Assembly: GCA_016710095.1 (NCBI GenBank)
Contig: JADJLL010000023.1
Span: forward strand, 30,049-94,048
DNA length: 64,000 bases
Reading direction: 5' to 3'
From: Candidatus Eiseniibacteriota bacterium
Lineage (GTDB): Bacteria; Eisenbacteria; RBG-16-71-46
Numbering within the stretch: the stretch's first letter is position 1; each line of letters opens with the position of its first letter. The notes under the pieces are model-generated. The model was not told where the DNA came from and did no database searches. It saw nothing but the letters and a program-made list of their open reading frames with translations. The translations under genes and the position numbers were made by a program. This document shows positions 54,957-62,933 of this stretch, piece by piece.

Positions 54957-56136
54957 ATGTCCGCTTCCGTGACGCTCCGCACGCTCCTCCCGGTCTCCGC
55001 CGACACCGCCCGCGCCTACCTCGCGCACCCGCGCACGGCGTCGCGACTGTCGCCACCCTGGGGCGGGCGCATGGTCACGCCGAGCGGCGGGGTGCGCGCG
55101 GAAGGGGCCACCTGCGTGCTGGAAGAGAGTGCCGCCCGGGATGGTGGTGTGAGCGAGGCGCTCGCGTGGCGGCACCGCACGGCGGCGCTCGATCTCGCGC
55201 GGCCGGGCACACCGATGCGCGTGGGCGTGACGGGCGCGAGCGGCATGATCCGGCCGGGCGCTCGTCGAGTAGCTCGAGCTGAACGGCTGCACGGTCACTC
55301 GCTTCGTGCGCGGCTCGGTCGCCGGGCCCGGCACCGTCGCGTGGGACCCGGCGCACGGCACGCTCGACCCGCGCGCGCTCGAATCGCTCGATGCGGTCGT
55401 GCACCTGGCGGGCGCGGGCATCGCCGACGAGCGCTGGTCGGAAGCGCGCAAGCGCGAGCTGGTGGAGAGCCGCGTGCAGTCCACCGGCACGCTGGCACGC
55501 GCGATGGCCTCGGCGGCCGGCTCGGGCGGCGCGCGCGTGCTGGTCTCGACGAGCGCGATCGGCGCCTACGGCGACCGCGGCGACGAGAGCATCGACGAAG
55601 CGAGCGGCTTCGGCCGCGGCTTCCTCGCCGATCTCGCGCGGCAGTGGGAGGGCGCGGCCGAGCCCGCGGCGGCGGCGGGCGTGCGCGTCGCGCACCCGCG
55701 CATCGGCGTGGTGCTGTGGCCCGCGGGCGGTGCGCTGCAGAAGCTCGTCACGCCGACGCTGCTCGGCGCGGGCGGACCGCTCGGTTCGGGCAGGCAGTGG
55801 TGGAGCTGGGTGAGCCTGCACGACGTGCTCGACGCGCTGGTGTTCGCGCTGGGCCGGCCGCTGGCCGGTCCGTTCAACGTGGTCGCGCCGGAGCCTTCGC
55901 GCCAGCGCGACTTCGCCGCGGCGCTCGGGCGCGCGCTGTCGCGTCCCGCGATCGCGCCGGCGCCCGCGTTCGCGATGCGGCTGCTGCTCGGCGAGATGGC
56001 GGACGAAGCGCTGCTCGCGGGCCAGCGGCTCACGCCGCGTGTGCTGCGCGAAGCGGGTTTCGCGCACCGCGACTCGGATCTGGAATCCACGCTGCGGCTG
56101 CTGCTCGGACGCGCCGCACGAAAGGGAACGTCGTGA
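54957..56136 (+). pseudogene. TIGR01777-type cyclase-epimerase, disrupted
   Basis: N-terminal polyketide-cyclase/START-like domain (TLLPVSADTARAYLAHP) is cut short: from CVLEE it jumps to ALAWRHRTAALDL, skipping about 60-70 residues normal for the fused form. Then MRVGVTGASGMI opens the epimerase. One extra C near 55248 shifts the frame, and TAG at 55270-55272 replaces a codon inside ALVE-LELNGC. After that the epimerase is intact: DAVVHLAGAGIADERWSE, SRVQSTGTLARAM, SAIGAYGDRGDE, ending RAARKGTS. Both lesions and the deletion argue for a non-functional copy or poor assembly. Confidence 0.8.
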
Positions 56137-56831
56137 ACGCGCCCGCCGCGCTGGAGTTCGAGAACGTCGTCAAGCGCTTCGCCTTCGGTGAAACGGACGT
56201 GCTCGCCGTGGACGGCGTGTCGCTGTCGATCGCGCCGGGCGAGTTCACCGCCATCGTCGGGCGCAGCGGCTCGGGCAAGAGCACGCTGCTCAATCTCGCC
56301 GCGGGCATCGACACGCCGACGTCCGGCGAAGTGCGCGTGGACGGACGCGCGCTCGCCTCGCTCGACGACGACGCGCTCACGAAGCTGCGCCGTGACCGCG
56401 TGGGCGTGGTGTACCAGTTCTTCCATCTGCTTCCCGGGCTCGACGTGCGCGAGAACGTGGCGCTGCCACTGCTGCTCGGGCGCGCGCGCCAGTCGGACGC
56501 GCTCGCGCGTGCCGACGCGCTGCTCGCCGAAGTCGGGCTCGCGCCCCGCGCCCGCGCGCTGCCGCACACGCTCTCCGGCGGCGAGATGCAGCGCGCCGCC
56601 GTGGCGCGCGCGCTCGTGCACGAGCCGCGGCTGCTGCTCGCCGACGAGCCGACGGGCAACCTCGACACGCGCGCCGCGCAGGTGATCGAGCTGCTGCGCG
56701 ACATCGGCGCGCGGCACGGCGCGACGGTGGTGATGGTGACGCACTCGCTCGAAGCGGCCGCCGCGGCCGCGCGCGTGATCGAGATGCGCGACGGCCGCGT
56801 GGTCGCCGACCGCGCGACCGCACGGACGTGA
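56133..56831 (+). CDS. ABC transporter ATP-binding protein (LolD/YbbA type)
   Basis: 232 residues. Walker A IVGRSGSGKSTLLNLAAG, Q-loop VYQFFHLLPGL, signature HTLSGGEMQRAAVARALVH, Walker B LLLADEPTGNLD and switch His in VMVTHSLE. The sequence class is that of MacB/LolD/YbbA enzymes working with FtsX-type permeases. GTG start overlaps the previous stop; the stop overlaps the permease start. Confidence 0.93.
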   Translation: MNAPAALEFENVVKRFAFGETDVLAVDGVSLSIAPGEFTAIVGRSGSGKSTLLNLAAGIDTPTSGEVRVDGRALASLDDDALTKLRRDRVGVVYQFFHLLPGLDVRENVALPLLLGRARQSDALARADALLAEVGLAPRARALPHTLSGGEMQRAAVARALVHEPRLLLADEPTGNLDTRAAQVIELLRDIGARHGATVVMVTHSLEAAAAAARVIEMRDGRVVADRATART

Positions 56832-59491
56832 CGATCACCCGCTGGCTCGCGCTGCGGCCGCTGCTGCGCTCCCCGGGCCGCACGCTCGCGAGCGTGCTCG
56901 GCGTGGCGCTCGGCGTCGCGGTGTTCGTGGCGATCCGCCTCGCGAGCGGCTCGGCGCTCGCGGCGTTCTCGGACACGGTGGACGCGGTCACGGGCCGCTC
57001 GAACCTCCAGGTGGTCGCGCGCGGTGACGGCTTCGACGAAACGCTCTACACGCGCGTGCGCGCGCTGCCGGGCGTGCAGGCGGCGGCGCCGGTCGTGCAG
57101 GTGACGGCGCTTGCGCGGCCGGGTGGGATCCTGCCTGCGTCGGCCCCGTCGGCCCCGTCGGCCATCCCGAACGCCGACGGCGATACCGGCCCGCGCTACG
57201 ACGAGACGCTGCTCGTGCTCGGCCTCGACGCGTTCGTCGAGGCGCCGTTTTTCCGCATGGAGCTCGCCTCCGGCGAGCGCGGGAAGGGTTCGCTCAGCGC
57301 GTCCGAGGGCGAAGCCGCCGCCGCGGGGCTGCGCCTGCTCGCCGAGCCGCGCACGATCGCGATCACGCGCACGCTCGCCACGCGCCACGGACTGCACGTG
57401 GGCGACTCGCTCACCGTGCTCGCCTCGGGCGTGCCGACCCCCATGTCGATCGCGGCGGTGATCGAGTCCGAGGCGCTGCAGCAGGCGATGGGCGGCAACG
57501 TGGTGATCACGGACATCGCCACCGCGCAGGAAGTGTTCGGGCGCGAAGGGCGGCTCGATCGCGTGGACCTGCTGGTCGCGCCCGAGCGCCGCGACTCGGT
57601 GCGCGCGGAACTCGGTCGCCTGCTGCCGCCGACCGCCGCGGCCGAACTGCCGCAGGGGCGCACGAAGCAGGTCGAGAACATGGTGCGCGCGTTCGCGCTC
57701 AACCTGACGGCGCTGTCGTTCATCGCGGTGTTCGTGAGCACGTTCCTGATCTTCAACACGATGGCGATGTCGGTCGTGCGCCGCCGCCGCGACATCGGCG
57801 TGCTGCGCGCGCTCGGCATGACGCGCGGCGCGGTCGCGCGGCTGTGGCTGTCCGAGGCCGCGGCGATCGGCGTGCTCGGCTCGGCGCTCGGCCTGCTGCT
57901 CGGCACGCTGCTCGCGCGCGGCGCGCTGCGCGTGGTCGGGCGCACGCTCACGGATCTCTACCTCGTGGCCCAGACGGACTCGCTGCGGCTCGACCCGTTC
58001 ACGCTCTCCGTGGGCGCGGGGCTCGGGCTGTTCGCGACGCTGGGTTCGGCGCTCCTGCCCGCGCTCGAGGCGGGCGCGACGGCGCCGGGCGCGACGCTGC
58101 GCCAGGGCCAGCGCATCGAGTCGCAGCCGCTGCCGCTCAAGGCACTCGGCGTCGCGGCGGCGGTGTCGCTCGCGCTCATGGTCGCGAGCGCGCTCTGGAC
58201 GATGTCCACGCACATCGCGTGGGGCGGGTTCGCTTCGGCGTTCTTCGCGATCGTCGGCTTCTCGCTGCTCGCGCCCGGCGCGACGCTCGCGATGTCGTCG
58301 CTCGCCGCGCCCCTCGCGGGGCGCCTGGGGGGCATCGAGGCGGCGCTCGGGGCGCGCGCGCTGCGCGAGGCGGTCGCGCGCGCGAGCACGGTGGTCGCGG
58401 CGCTCACGGTCGCGGTCGGCATGCTCGTCGCGCTGCACGTGATGGTGGGCAGCTTCCGCCGCACGGTGGACACGTGGATCACGCAGACGATCAAGGGCGA
58501 CCTGTACGTGGAGCCGGTCGGGCACCGCACGTCGGGCTCGGCGACGTCGCTGCCGCCGGAGCTCGTGCAGGGCGCCCGCGACCTTCCGGGCGTCGCGGCC
58601 GTGGACACCTATCGCGGCACGCCGATCACCATGAACGGCCTGCTCGCGTTCGCGATCGGCATCGACCTGCGCGTGCAGCGCGACCACGGGCACCTGTCGT
58701 TCACGAGCGGGGAGGACGCGCACACGGTGCTCACGCGCGCGCTGGAGAGCGGCGGCGTGCTCGTGAGCGAGAGCTTCGCGCACCGCCACCGCGTGAAGCA
58801 GGGCGACACGCTCACGCTGCCCGCGGCGGGCGGCGCCGCGCGCGTGCGCGTGGAGGGCGTGCTGTTCGACTACAGCACCGACGCCGGCGCGGTGCTCATG
58901 GACGCGGCGACGTACGCGAAGCTCTGGAACGACGACCGCACGGAGAGCCTCGCGCTCTACGTGAAGCCGGGCGCGAACGCGGACTCGGTGCGCATGGCGT
59001 TCGTGGCGCTGTGCGGGCCCGAACGCCTCATGCACGTGACGCCGAACGCGGGTCTTCGCCGCCGCGTGCTCGCGGTGTTCGACCAGACGTTCCAGGTGAC
59101 GTGGGCGCTGCAGGGGATCGCGGTGCTCGTCGCGGTGCTCGGTGTGGTGAGCACGCTCACCGCGCTCGTGCTGCAGCGCGGCCGCGAGATCGGCATGCTG
59201 CGCGCGAACGGCGCGACGCGCGCGCAGGTGCGGCGCATGGTGCTGGTCGAGTCGGGCCTGCTCGGGCTCACGGGGTCGCTGCTCGGCTGCGGCGCGGGAG
59301 CCGTGCTGGCGGTGCTGCTCGTGCAGGTGATCAACAAGCAGTTCTTCGGATGGACGGTGCGCTTCCAGCTCGAGCCGGGCATCATGCTGCAGGCGGTCGC
59401 GCTCATGGTCGTGGTCTCGGCGCTCGCCGGGCTGTTCCCGGCGCAGCTGGCCGCCGGCCGCGCCGCGGCCGAAGCGATGCGGGAGGAATGA
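56828..59491 (+). CDS. FtsX-type ABC permease (YbbP-like)
   Basis: 887 residues in one chain with two FtsX membrane halves. N-terminal periplasmic MacB-like domain (LQVVARGDGFDETLYTRVRA), first FtsX block about residues 290-420 (FVSTFLIFNTMAMSVVRRR, IGVLRALGMTRGAVARLWL), middle segments, second block near the C-terminus (VSTLTALVLQRGREIGMLRANGA). Its length and doubled layout match YbbP/LolE-like exporters. With the ATPase it likely moves lipids or lipoproteins out of the inner membrane. Confidence 0.9.
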   Translation: MTITRWLALRPLLRSPGRTLASVLGVALGVAVFVAIRLASGSALAAFSDTVDAVTGRSNLQVVARGDGFDETLYTRVRALPGVQAAAPVVQVTALARPGGILPASAPSAPSAIPNADGDTGPRYDETLLVLGLDAFVEAPFFRMELASGERGKGSLSASEGEAAAAGLRLLAEPRTIAITRTLATRHGLHVGDSLTVLASGVPTPMSIAAVIESEALQQAMGGNVVITDIATAQEVFGREGRLDRVDLLVAPERRDSVRAELGRLLPPTAAAELPQGRTKQVENMVRAFALNLTALSFIAVFVSTFLIFNTMAMSVVRRRRDIGVLRALGMTRGAVARLWLSEAAAIGVLGSALGLLLGTLLARGALRVVGRTLTDLYLVAQTDSLRLDPFTLSVGAGLGLFATLGSALLPALEAGATAPGATLRQGQRIESQPLPLKALGVAAAVSLALMVASALWTMSTHIAWGGFASAFFAIVGFSLLAPGATLAMSSLAAPLAGRLGGIEAALGARALREAVARASTVVAALTVAVGMLVALHVMVGSFRRTVDTWITQTIKGDLYVEPVGHRTSGSATSLPPELVQGARDLPGVAAVDTYRGTPITMNGLLAFAIGIDLRVQRDHGHLSFTSGEDAHTVLTRALESGGVLVSESFAHRHRVKQGDTLTLPAAGGAARVRVEGVLFDYSTDAGAVLMDAATYAKLWNDDRTESLALYVKPGANADSVRMAFVALCGPERLMHVTPNAGLRRRVLAVFDQTFQVTWALQGIAVLVAVLGVVSTLTALVLQRGREIGMLRANGATRAQVRRMVLVESGLLGLTGSLLGCGAGAVLAVLLVQVINKQFFGWTVRFQLEPGIMLQAVALMVVVSALAGLFPAQLAAGRAAAEAMREE

Positions 59492-60624
59492 TGCGGAGAG
59501 TGCTCGTTCTGGCGATGGCGATGGCCTGCGCGTCGACGTTCACGTGCGGCGCCGTCGGCGCCGCGTACGCCGCCGCGCCCGCGCCGGTCACCGCCGCCGG
59601 CTTCCGCCTCGCGGTGCCGCCGTACGCGTTCTCGTTCCCGCGCGACCACGCGTCGCATCCGGAGTTCAAGACGGAGTGGTGGTACTACACCGGCCACCTG
59701 GAAGGCGCGGGACGCGAGTACGGCTACGAGTTGACCTTCTTCCGCGTCGGCCTGCCGCGCCTGCGCGAAGGCAGCAAGTCGGCGTGGGCCGCGCGCGACG
59801 TGATGTTCGTGCACCTCGCGCTGACCGACGTGAACGGCAAGCGCTTCCGCTTCACCGACGCCGCGCGCCGTCCGGCGTTGGGCGTCGCGGGCGCGGACAG
59901 CGCGCACTACGCGGTGTGGCTCGAGCGGAGCTTCGCGCGGCTCGCTCCCGACGGCCGCACGCACGAGCTGCTGGGCGTGGCGCCCGACTTCGAGCTCGCG
60001 CTCGATCTCGCTCCGGGCAAGCCGCCGATCGCGCACGGCGCGAACGGCGTGAGCCAGAAGTCGCCCGGCGTCGGCAACGCGTCGCACTACTACTCGCTCA
60101 CGCGCATGCCCACGCGCGGCCAGTTGCGCATCGGCGGCGACACGCTCGCCGTGACGGGCGAGTCGTGGATGGACCACGAGTTCGGCTCCGGCGCGATGAG
60201 CGCCACGCACTCGGGCTGGGACTGGTTCTCGGTCCAGTTGGACGACGGCCGCGAGCTGATGCTCTACCAGCTGCGCCTCAAGGACGGCGGTATCGAGCCG
60301 CTGTCCTCCGGCACGATCGTCGAAGCCGACGGCCGCTCGCGCCATCTGAGCCTCGCGGACTTCCGCATCAAGCCCACCGGCCGCTGGAAGAGCCCGCGCA
60401 CCGGCGCGGACTACCCGAGCGGCTGGACCGTCGAGTTGCCCGGCGAGGCGCTCTCGCTCACAGTCGCGCCCGTGCTTGCCGATCAGGAACTCGCCGCCAC
60501 GAGCATGGGCGGCGTCGTGTACTGGGAAGGCGCCGTGCGCGTGCGTGGAACGCAGCGCGGCCGCGCCGTGACGGGGAAGGGCTACGTGGAGCTGACGGGC
60601 TACACCGGGAGAGCGCCGTTCTGA
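59488..60624 (+). CDS. AttH/CrtC-like lipocalin-fold protein
   Basis: 378 residues. Signal peptide (VLVLAMAMACASTFTCGAVG), then family motifs: EFKTEWWYYTGHLEGAGREYG, VSQKSPGVGNASHYYSLTRM, ESWMDHEFGSGAMS and GWDWFSVQLDDGRELMLYQLR, the AttH / carotenoid 1,2-hydratase superfamily. In other bacteria an ABC ATPase, an FtsX permease and AttH form a conserved att-type set, exactly this order. Hydration of lipid-like substrates is known for CrtC; AttH's own reaction is unknown. ATG 59488 (or 59491) overlaps the permease stop. Confidence 0.88.
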   Translation: MMRRVLVLAMAMACASTFTCGAVGAAYAAAPAPVTAAGFRLAVPPYAFSFPRDHASHPEFKTEWWYYTGHLEGAGREYGYELTFFRVGLPRLREGSKSAWAARDVMFVHLALTDVNGKRFRFTDAARRPALGVAGADSAHYAVWLERSFARLAPDGRTHELLGVAPDFELALDLAPGKPPIAHGANGVSQKSPGVGNASHYYSLTRMPTRGQLRIGGDTLAVTGESWMDHEFGSGAMSATHSGWDWFSVQLDDGRELMLYQLRLKDGGIEPLSSGTIVEADGRSRHLSLADFRIKPTGRWKSPRTGADYPSGWTVELPGEALSLTVAPVLADQELAATSMGGVVYWEGAVRVRGTQRGRAVTGKGYVELTGYTGRAPF

Positions 60625-62159
60625 ACGACGGCACGGCTCCCGCGGCGCGCGGGACCGCGCGCACCGGCTGGTGGTACGCACTCGCGGCGCTGCTCGTCGT
60701 GCTCGCGTGGGGTGCGCTGTCGCCGCCCTGGGCGAACGACCTGGTCGGCGGCGACGAGGGCTACTACGGCGTGATGGCGCGCAACATGGCCGCCGACCGC
60801 GCGCAGTGGCCCGCGCCGAGCCTGTCGCCGCTCGGCGATCCGGGCGACAAGCCGCCGCTGTACCCGGCGATGATCGCGCTCTCGTTGCGCGCATTCGGCA
60901 ACACGCCGCTCGGCGTGCGCGCCATGTCGCTGCTCGCGAGCGTCGTGATCCTGTGGGCGTGCGCGTCGCTCGCGCGCCGCGCGAGCACCGACGCCGGCGG
61001 CTGGGCGACGCTCGCGATCCTCGCGACGCTGCCGTGGTTCGCCGACGCCGCGCGCGTCGCGTGCGCGGAGCTGCCGCTCGCGGCGTTCGGCCTGCTCGCG
61101 CTGCTCGTGCTGAGCGGCGGCACGCCGAGCCTGCCGCGCGGGCTCGCCGCGGGCGCGCTGTTCGGTCTCGGGTTCCTCTGCAAGCTGTGGCTCGTCGTGC
61201 TGCCGGGCATCCCGGCGCTGATCTACCTGCTCCCCGCACGCCGGCACGTGCTGCTCACGGGCGTGATGATCGGGTTCATGACGGTGGCGATCGCGCACCT
61301 CGGGCTCTTCGCGTGGCTGCATCCCGACCACCTGCAGCTGTGGGCGAACGTCGCGTGGACGTTCTCGCTCTCGAGCCGCGCCGTGGGGCAGGGCTTCGCG
61401 AGCTACTGGTTGCACGGCCCGACCTACTACGCCGAGATCGTGTTCAAGGCGCTCGCGCTCACGATGCCGCTGCTCATGGTGGGCACGCTGCACGCGGCGG
61501 TCGGCAACACGAGGACGCTCGCGCGGTCGCTCGTCGGCGCGTTCGCGGGGCTGGCGCTCATGTCGCTGTTCCGCGTGAAGAGCGGCATCTACATGGTGCC
61601 GCTCGTGCCGCTGCTCGCGACGCTCGCGGGCGTGGGCTTCTCCGAACTGTACGGCGGCTTCAAGTCGTGGCCGCTGCCGCTGCCGACCGGCGCGGCGCGC
61701 GGGTTCGGCTTCCTCGTGGTGGGCATCGCCGTGCTGGTCGGCGGCGCGCGCACGGCGCAGCGGCTGCCGATGCGCTACCACGACACGGGCTATGCCGCCA
61801 TCTCCGGCGCTCTCGCGCCTTACTTGCAGATTGCGCCCTCCGGGCGCGGTGTGCCGGACAGCGGCCCCGGGCGCGCGGTGCTCGTGGCGCCCGAGGCGCC
61901 GTCCTTCGCGTTTCACCTGTTCCGGCCGGTCGAGTACTGGGACACGCCTTACCACCCGTGGACGGCCGAGCGCTTCGCGGCGCTCGCGAACGACAGCGGG
62001 CCGCGTGCGTTCGTGGTGGACCCGACGCAGCGCTTCTACGGCGGCTGGCCGGACTCGGCCACGGTGCGCTGGCTCGAGGGGCACACGCGCGAGATCACGT
62101 CCGAGGTGCCGACGCGAGACCGCCGGCCGCTCGAACTGCGCGTGTTCGTGAAGCCCTGA
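60621..62159 (+). CDS. GT39/ArnT-like membrane glycosyltransferase
   Basis: 512 residues with about ten membrane segments. The catalytic DE motif is in GGDEGYYGVMARNMA, followed by GDKPPLYPAMIALS and GLGFLCKLWLVVLPGIPAL, as in PMT/ArnT enzymes that use polyprenyl-phosphate sugars. Periplasmic C-terminal domain from about residue 400. The start appears to be CTG 60621 in a CTGA overlap with attH; no ATG, GTG or TTG precedes the first membrane segment. Likely glycosylates lipid A or a protein; target unknown. Confidence 0.85.
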   Translation: MNDGTAPAARGTARTGWWYALAALLVVLAWGALSPPWANDLVGGDEGYYGVMARNMAADRAQWPAPSLSPLGDPGDKPPLYPAMIALSLRAFGNTPLGVRAMSLLASVVILWACASLARRASTDAGGWATLAILATLPWFADAARVACAELPLAAFGLLALLVLSGGTPSLPRGLAAGALFGLGFLCKLWLVVLPGIPALIYLLPARRHVLLTGVMIGFMTVAIAHLGLFAWLHPDHLQLWANVAWTFSLSSRAVGQGFASYWLHGPTYYAEIVFKALALTMPLLMVGTLHAAVGNTRTLARSLVGAFAGLALMSLFRVKSGIYMVPLVPLLATLAGVGFSELYGGFKSWPLPLPTGAARGFGFLVVGIAVLVGGARTAQRLPMRYHDTGYAAISGALAPYLQIAPSGRGVPDSGPGRAVLVAPEAPSFAFHLFRPVEYWDTPYHPWTAERFAALANDSGPRAFVVDPTQRFYGGWPDSATVRWLEGHTREITSEVPTRDRRPLELRVFVKP

Positions 62160-62195
62160 GCGCCCCCTGAGCGGGGGACGGGCGCGATTTCGCCT

Positions 62196-62225
62196 TTGCG
62201 CCGCGGCTCGGAGCACGGCTAGTCT
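62196..62225 (+). promoter_or_regulatory. Promoter of the lipoprotein gene; near-leaderless
   Basis: TTGCGC (62196-62201), 18-base spacer, TAGTCT (62220-62225), then 7 bases to ATG 62233. Confidence 0.65.
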
Positions 62226-62232
62226 CCGGCCC

Positions 62233-62886
62233 ATGCGCACCCCCATCTGGCTGCTCCCGTTCGCGTGCGTGCTCGCGCTGGCCGGCTGTTCGTCATCGCC
62301 CGGCCCCGAGAACGCGCCGCCTCCGCCCGCGCCTGCTCCCGCACCCCCGCCCAGTTCCGTCGTCTCCGGCGCGCCCGACACCACCGGCTCCATTCCCGGA
62401 TCGCCGAACGCGATGTACGTGTTCCGGTTCAAGCAGACCGATCCGGCGAGCGATCGCTTCACGTATCGCGATCGTGATCTGTCGTTCTATTTCCGGCCGT
62501 CGCCCTCGGCGCTCTACTTCAAGGTCGAGAACCTCCAGGGCCGTCCCGTGTGGATCAACTGGGACCGCACGACGTTCACCGACGTGAACGGCCGCGTGAG
62601 CAAGGCCGCGCACACGACTTCCACGTGGCGTGACCGCTACAACTCGCAGTCGAACGTCAGCGTGCAGGGGCTGCAGACCTACAGCGACTACCTGTTCCCG
62701 ATGGACTACCTGATCGATCCGGGCGCGCAGACGGGCACGCAGCCGCACCTGCCGATCGTGCCCGAGGACGCGAGCGCGCCGACGTACTCCGGCCGTTCGT
62801 TCTCGGTCGAGTTCGAGATGCTGATCGAGGACCGTCCGCGCACGTACGCGTTCACGTTCACGATCGCGAGCGTGATCCCTCGCTGA
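62233..62886 (+). CDS. Lipoprotein of unknown function
   Basis: 217 residues. Lipobox LALAGC at about residue 20, then a Pro-rich linker (APPPPAPAPAPPPSS) to residue 45 and a compact beta-type domain with YVFRFKQTDPASDRF, LYFKVENLQGRPVWINWDR and SFSVEFEMLIEDRPRTYAF. I recognise no catalytic motif. An outer-membrane or periplasmic anchored protein is likely. It is transcribed from its own promoter and followed closely by another exported protein. Confidence 0.75.
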   Translation: MRTPIWLLPFACVLALAGCSSSPGPENAPPPPAPAPAPPPSSVVSGAPDTTGSIPGSPNAMYVFRFKQTDPASDRFTYRDRDLSFYFRPSPSALYFKVENLQGRPVWINWDRTTFTDVNGRVSKAAHTTSTWRDRYNSQSNVSVQGLQTYSDYLFPMDYLIDPGAQTGTQPHLPIVPEDASAPTYSGRSFSVEFEMLIEDRPRTYAFTFTIASVIPR

Positions 62887-62933
62887 AGTTCCTCTTCGCC
62901 ATCACGGGCGCGCGAGCGCCCCGCGGGCCGCGC

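Noticed and set aside
56030..59035. Very long open frame on the minus strand (about 1000 codons), and similar ones at 41604-44687, 3982-5883 and 943-3159
   Set aside because: They are antisense to genes with clear domains, consist of Arg/Ala/His/Glu-rich text without any motif, and arise because GC-rich third positions remove stop codons on the opposite strand.
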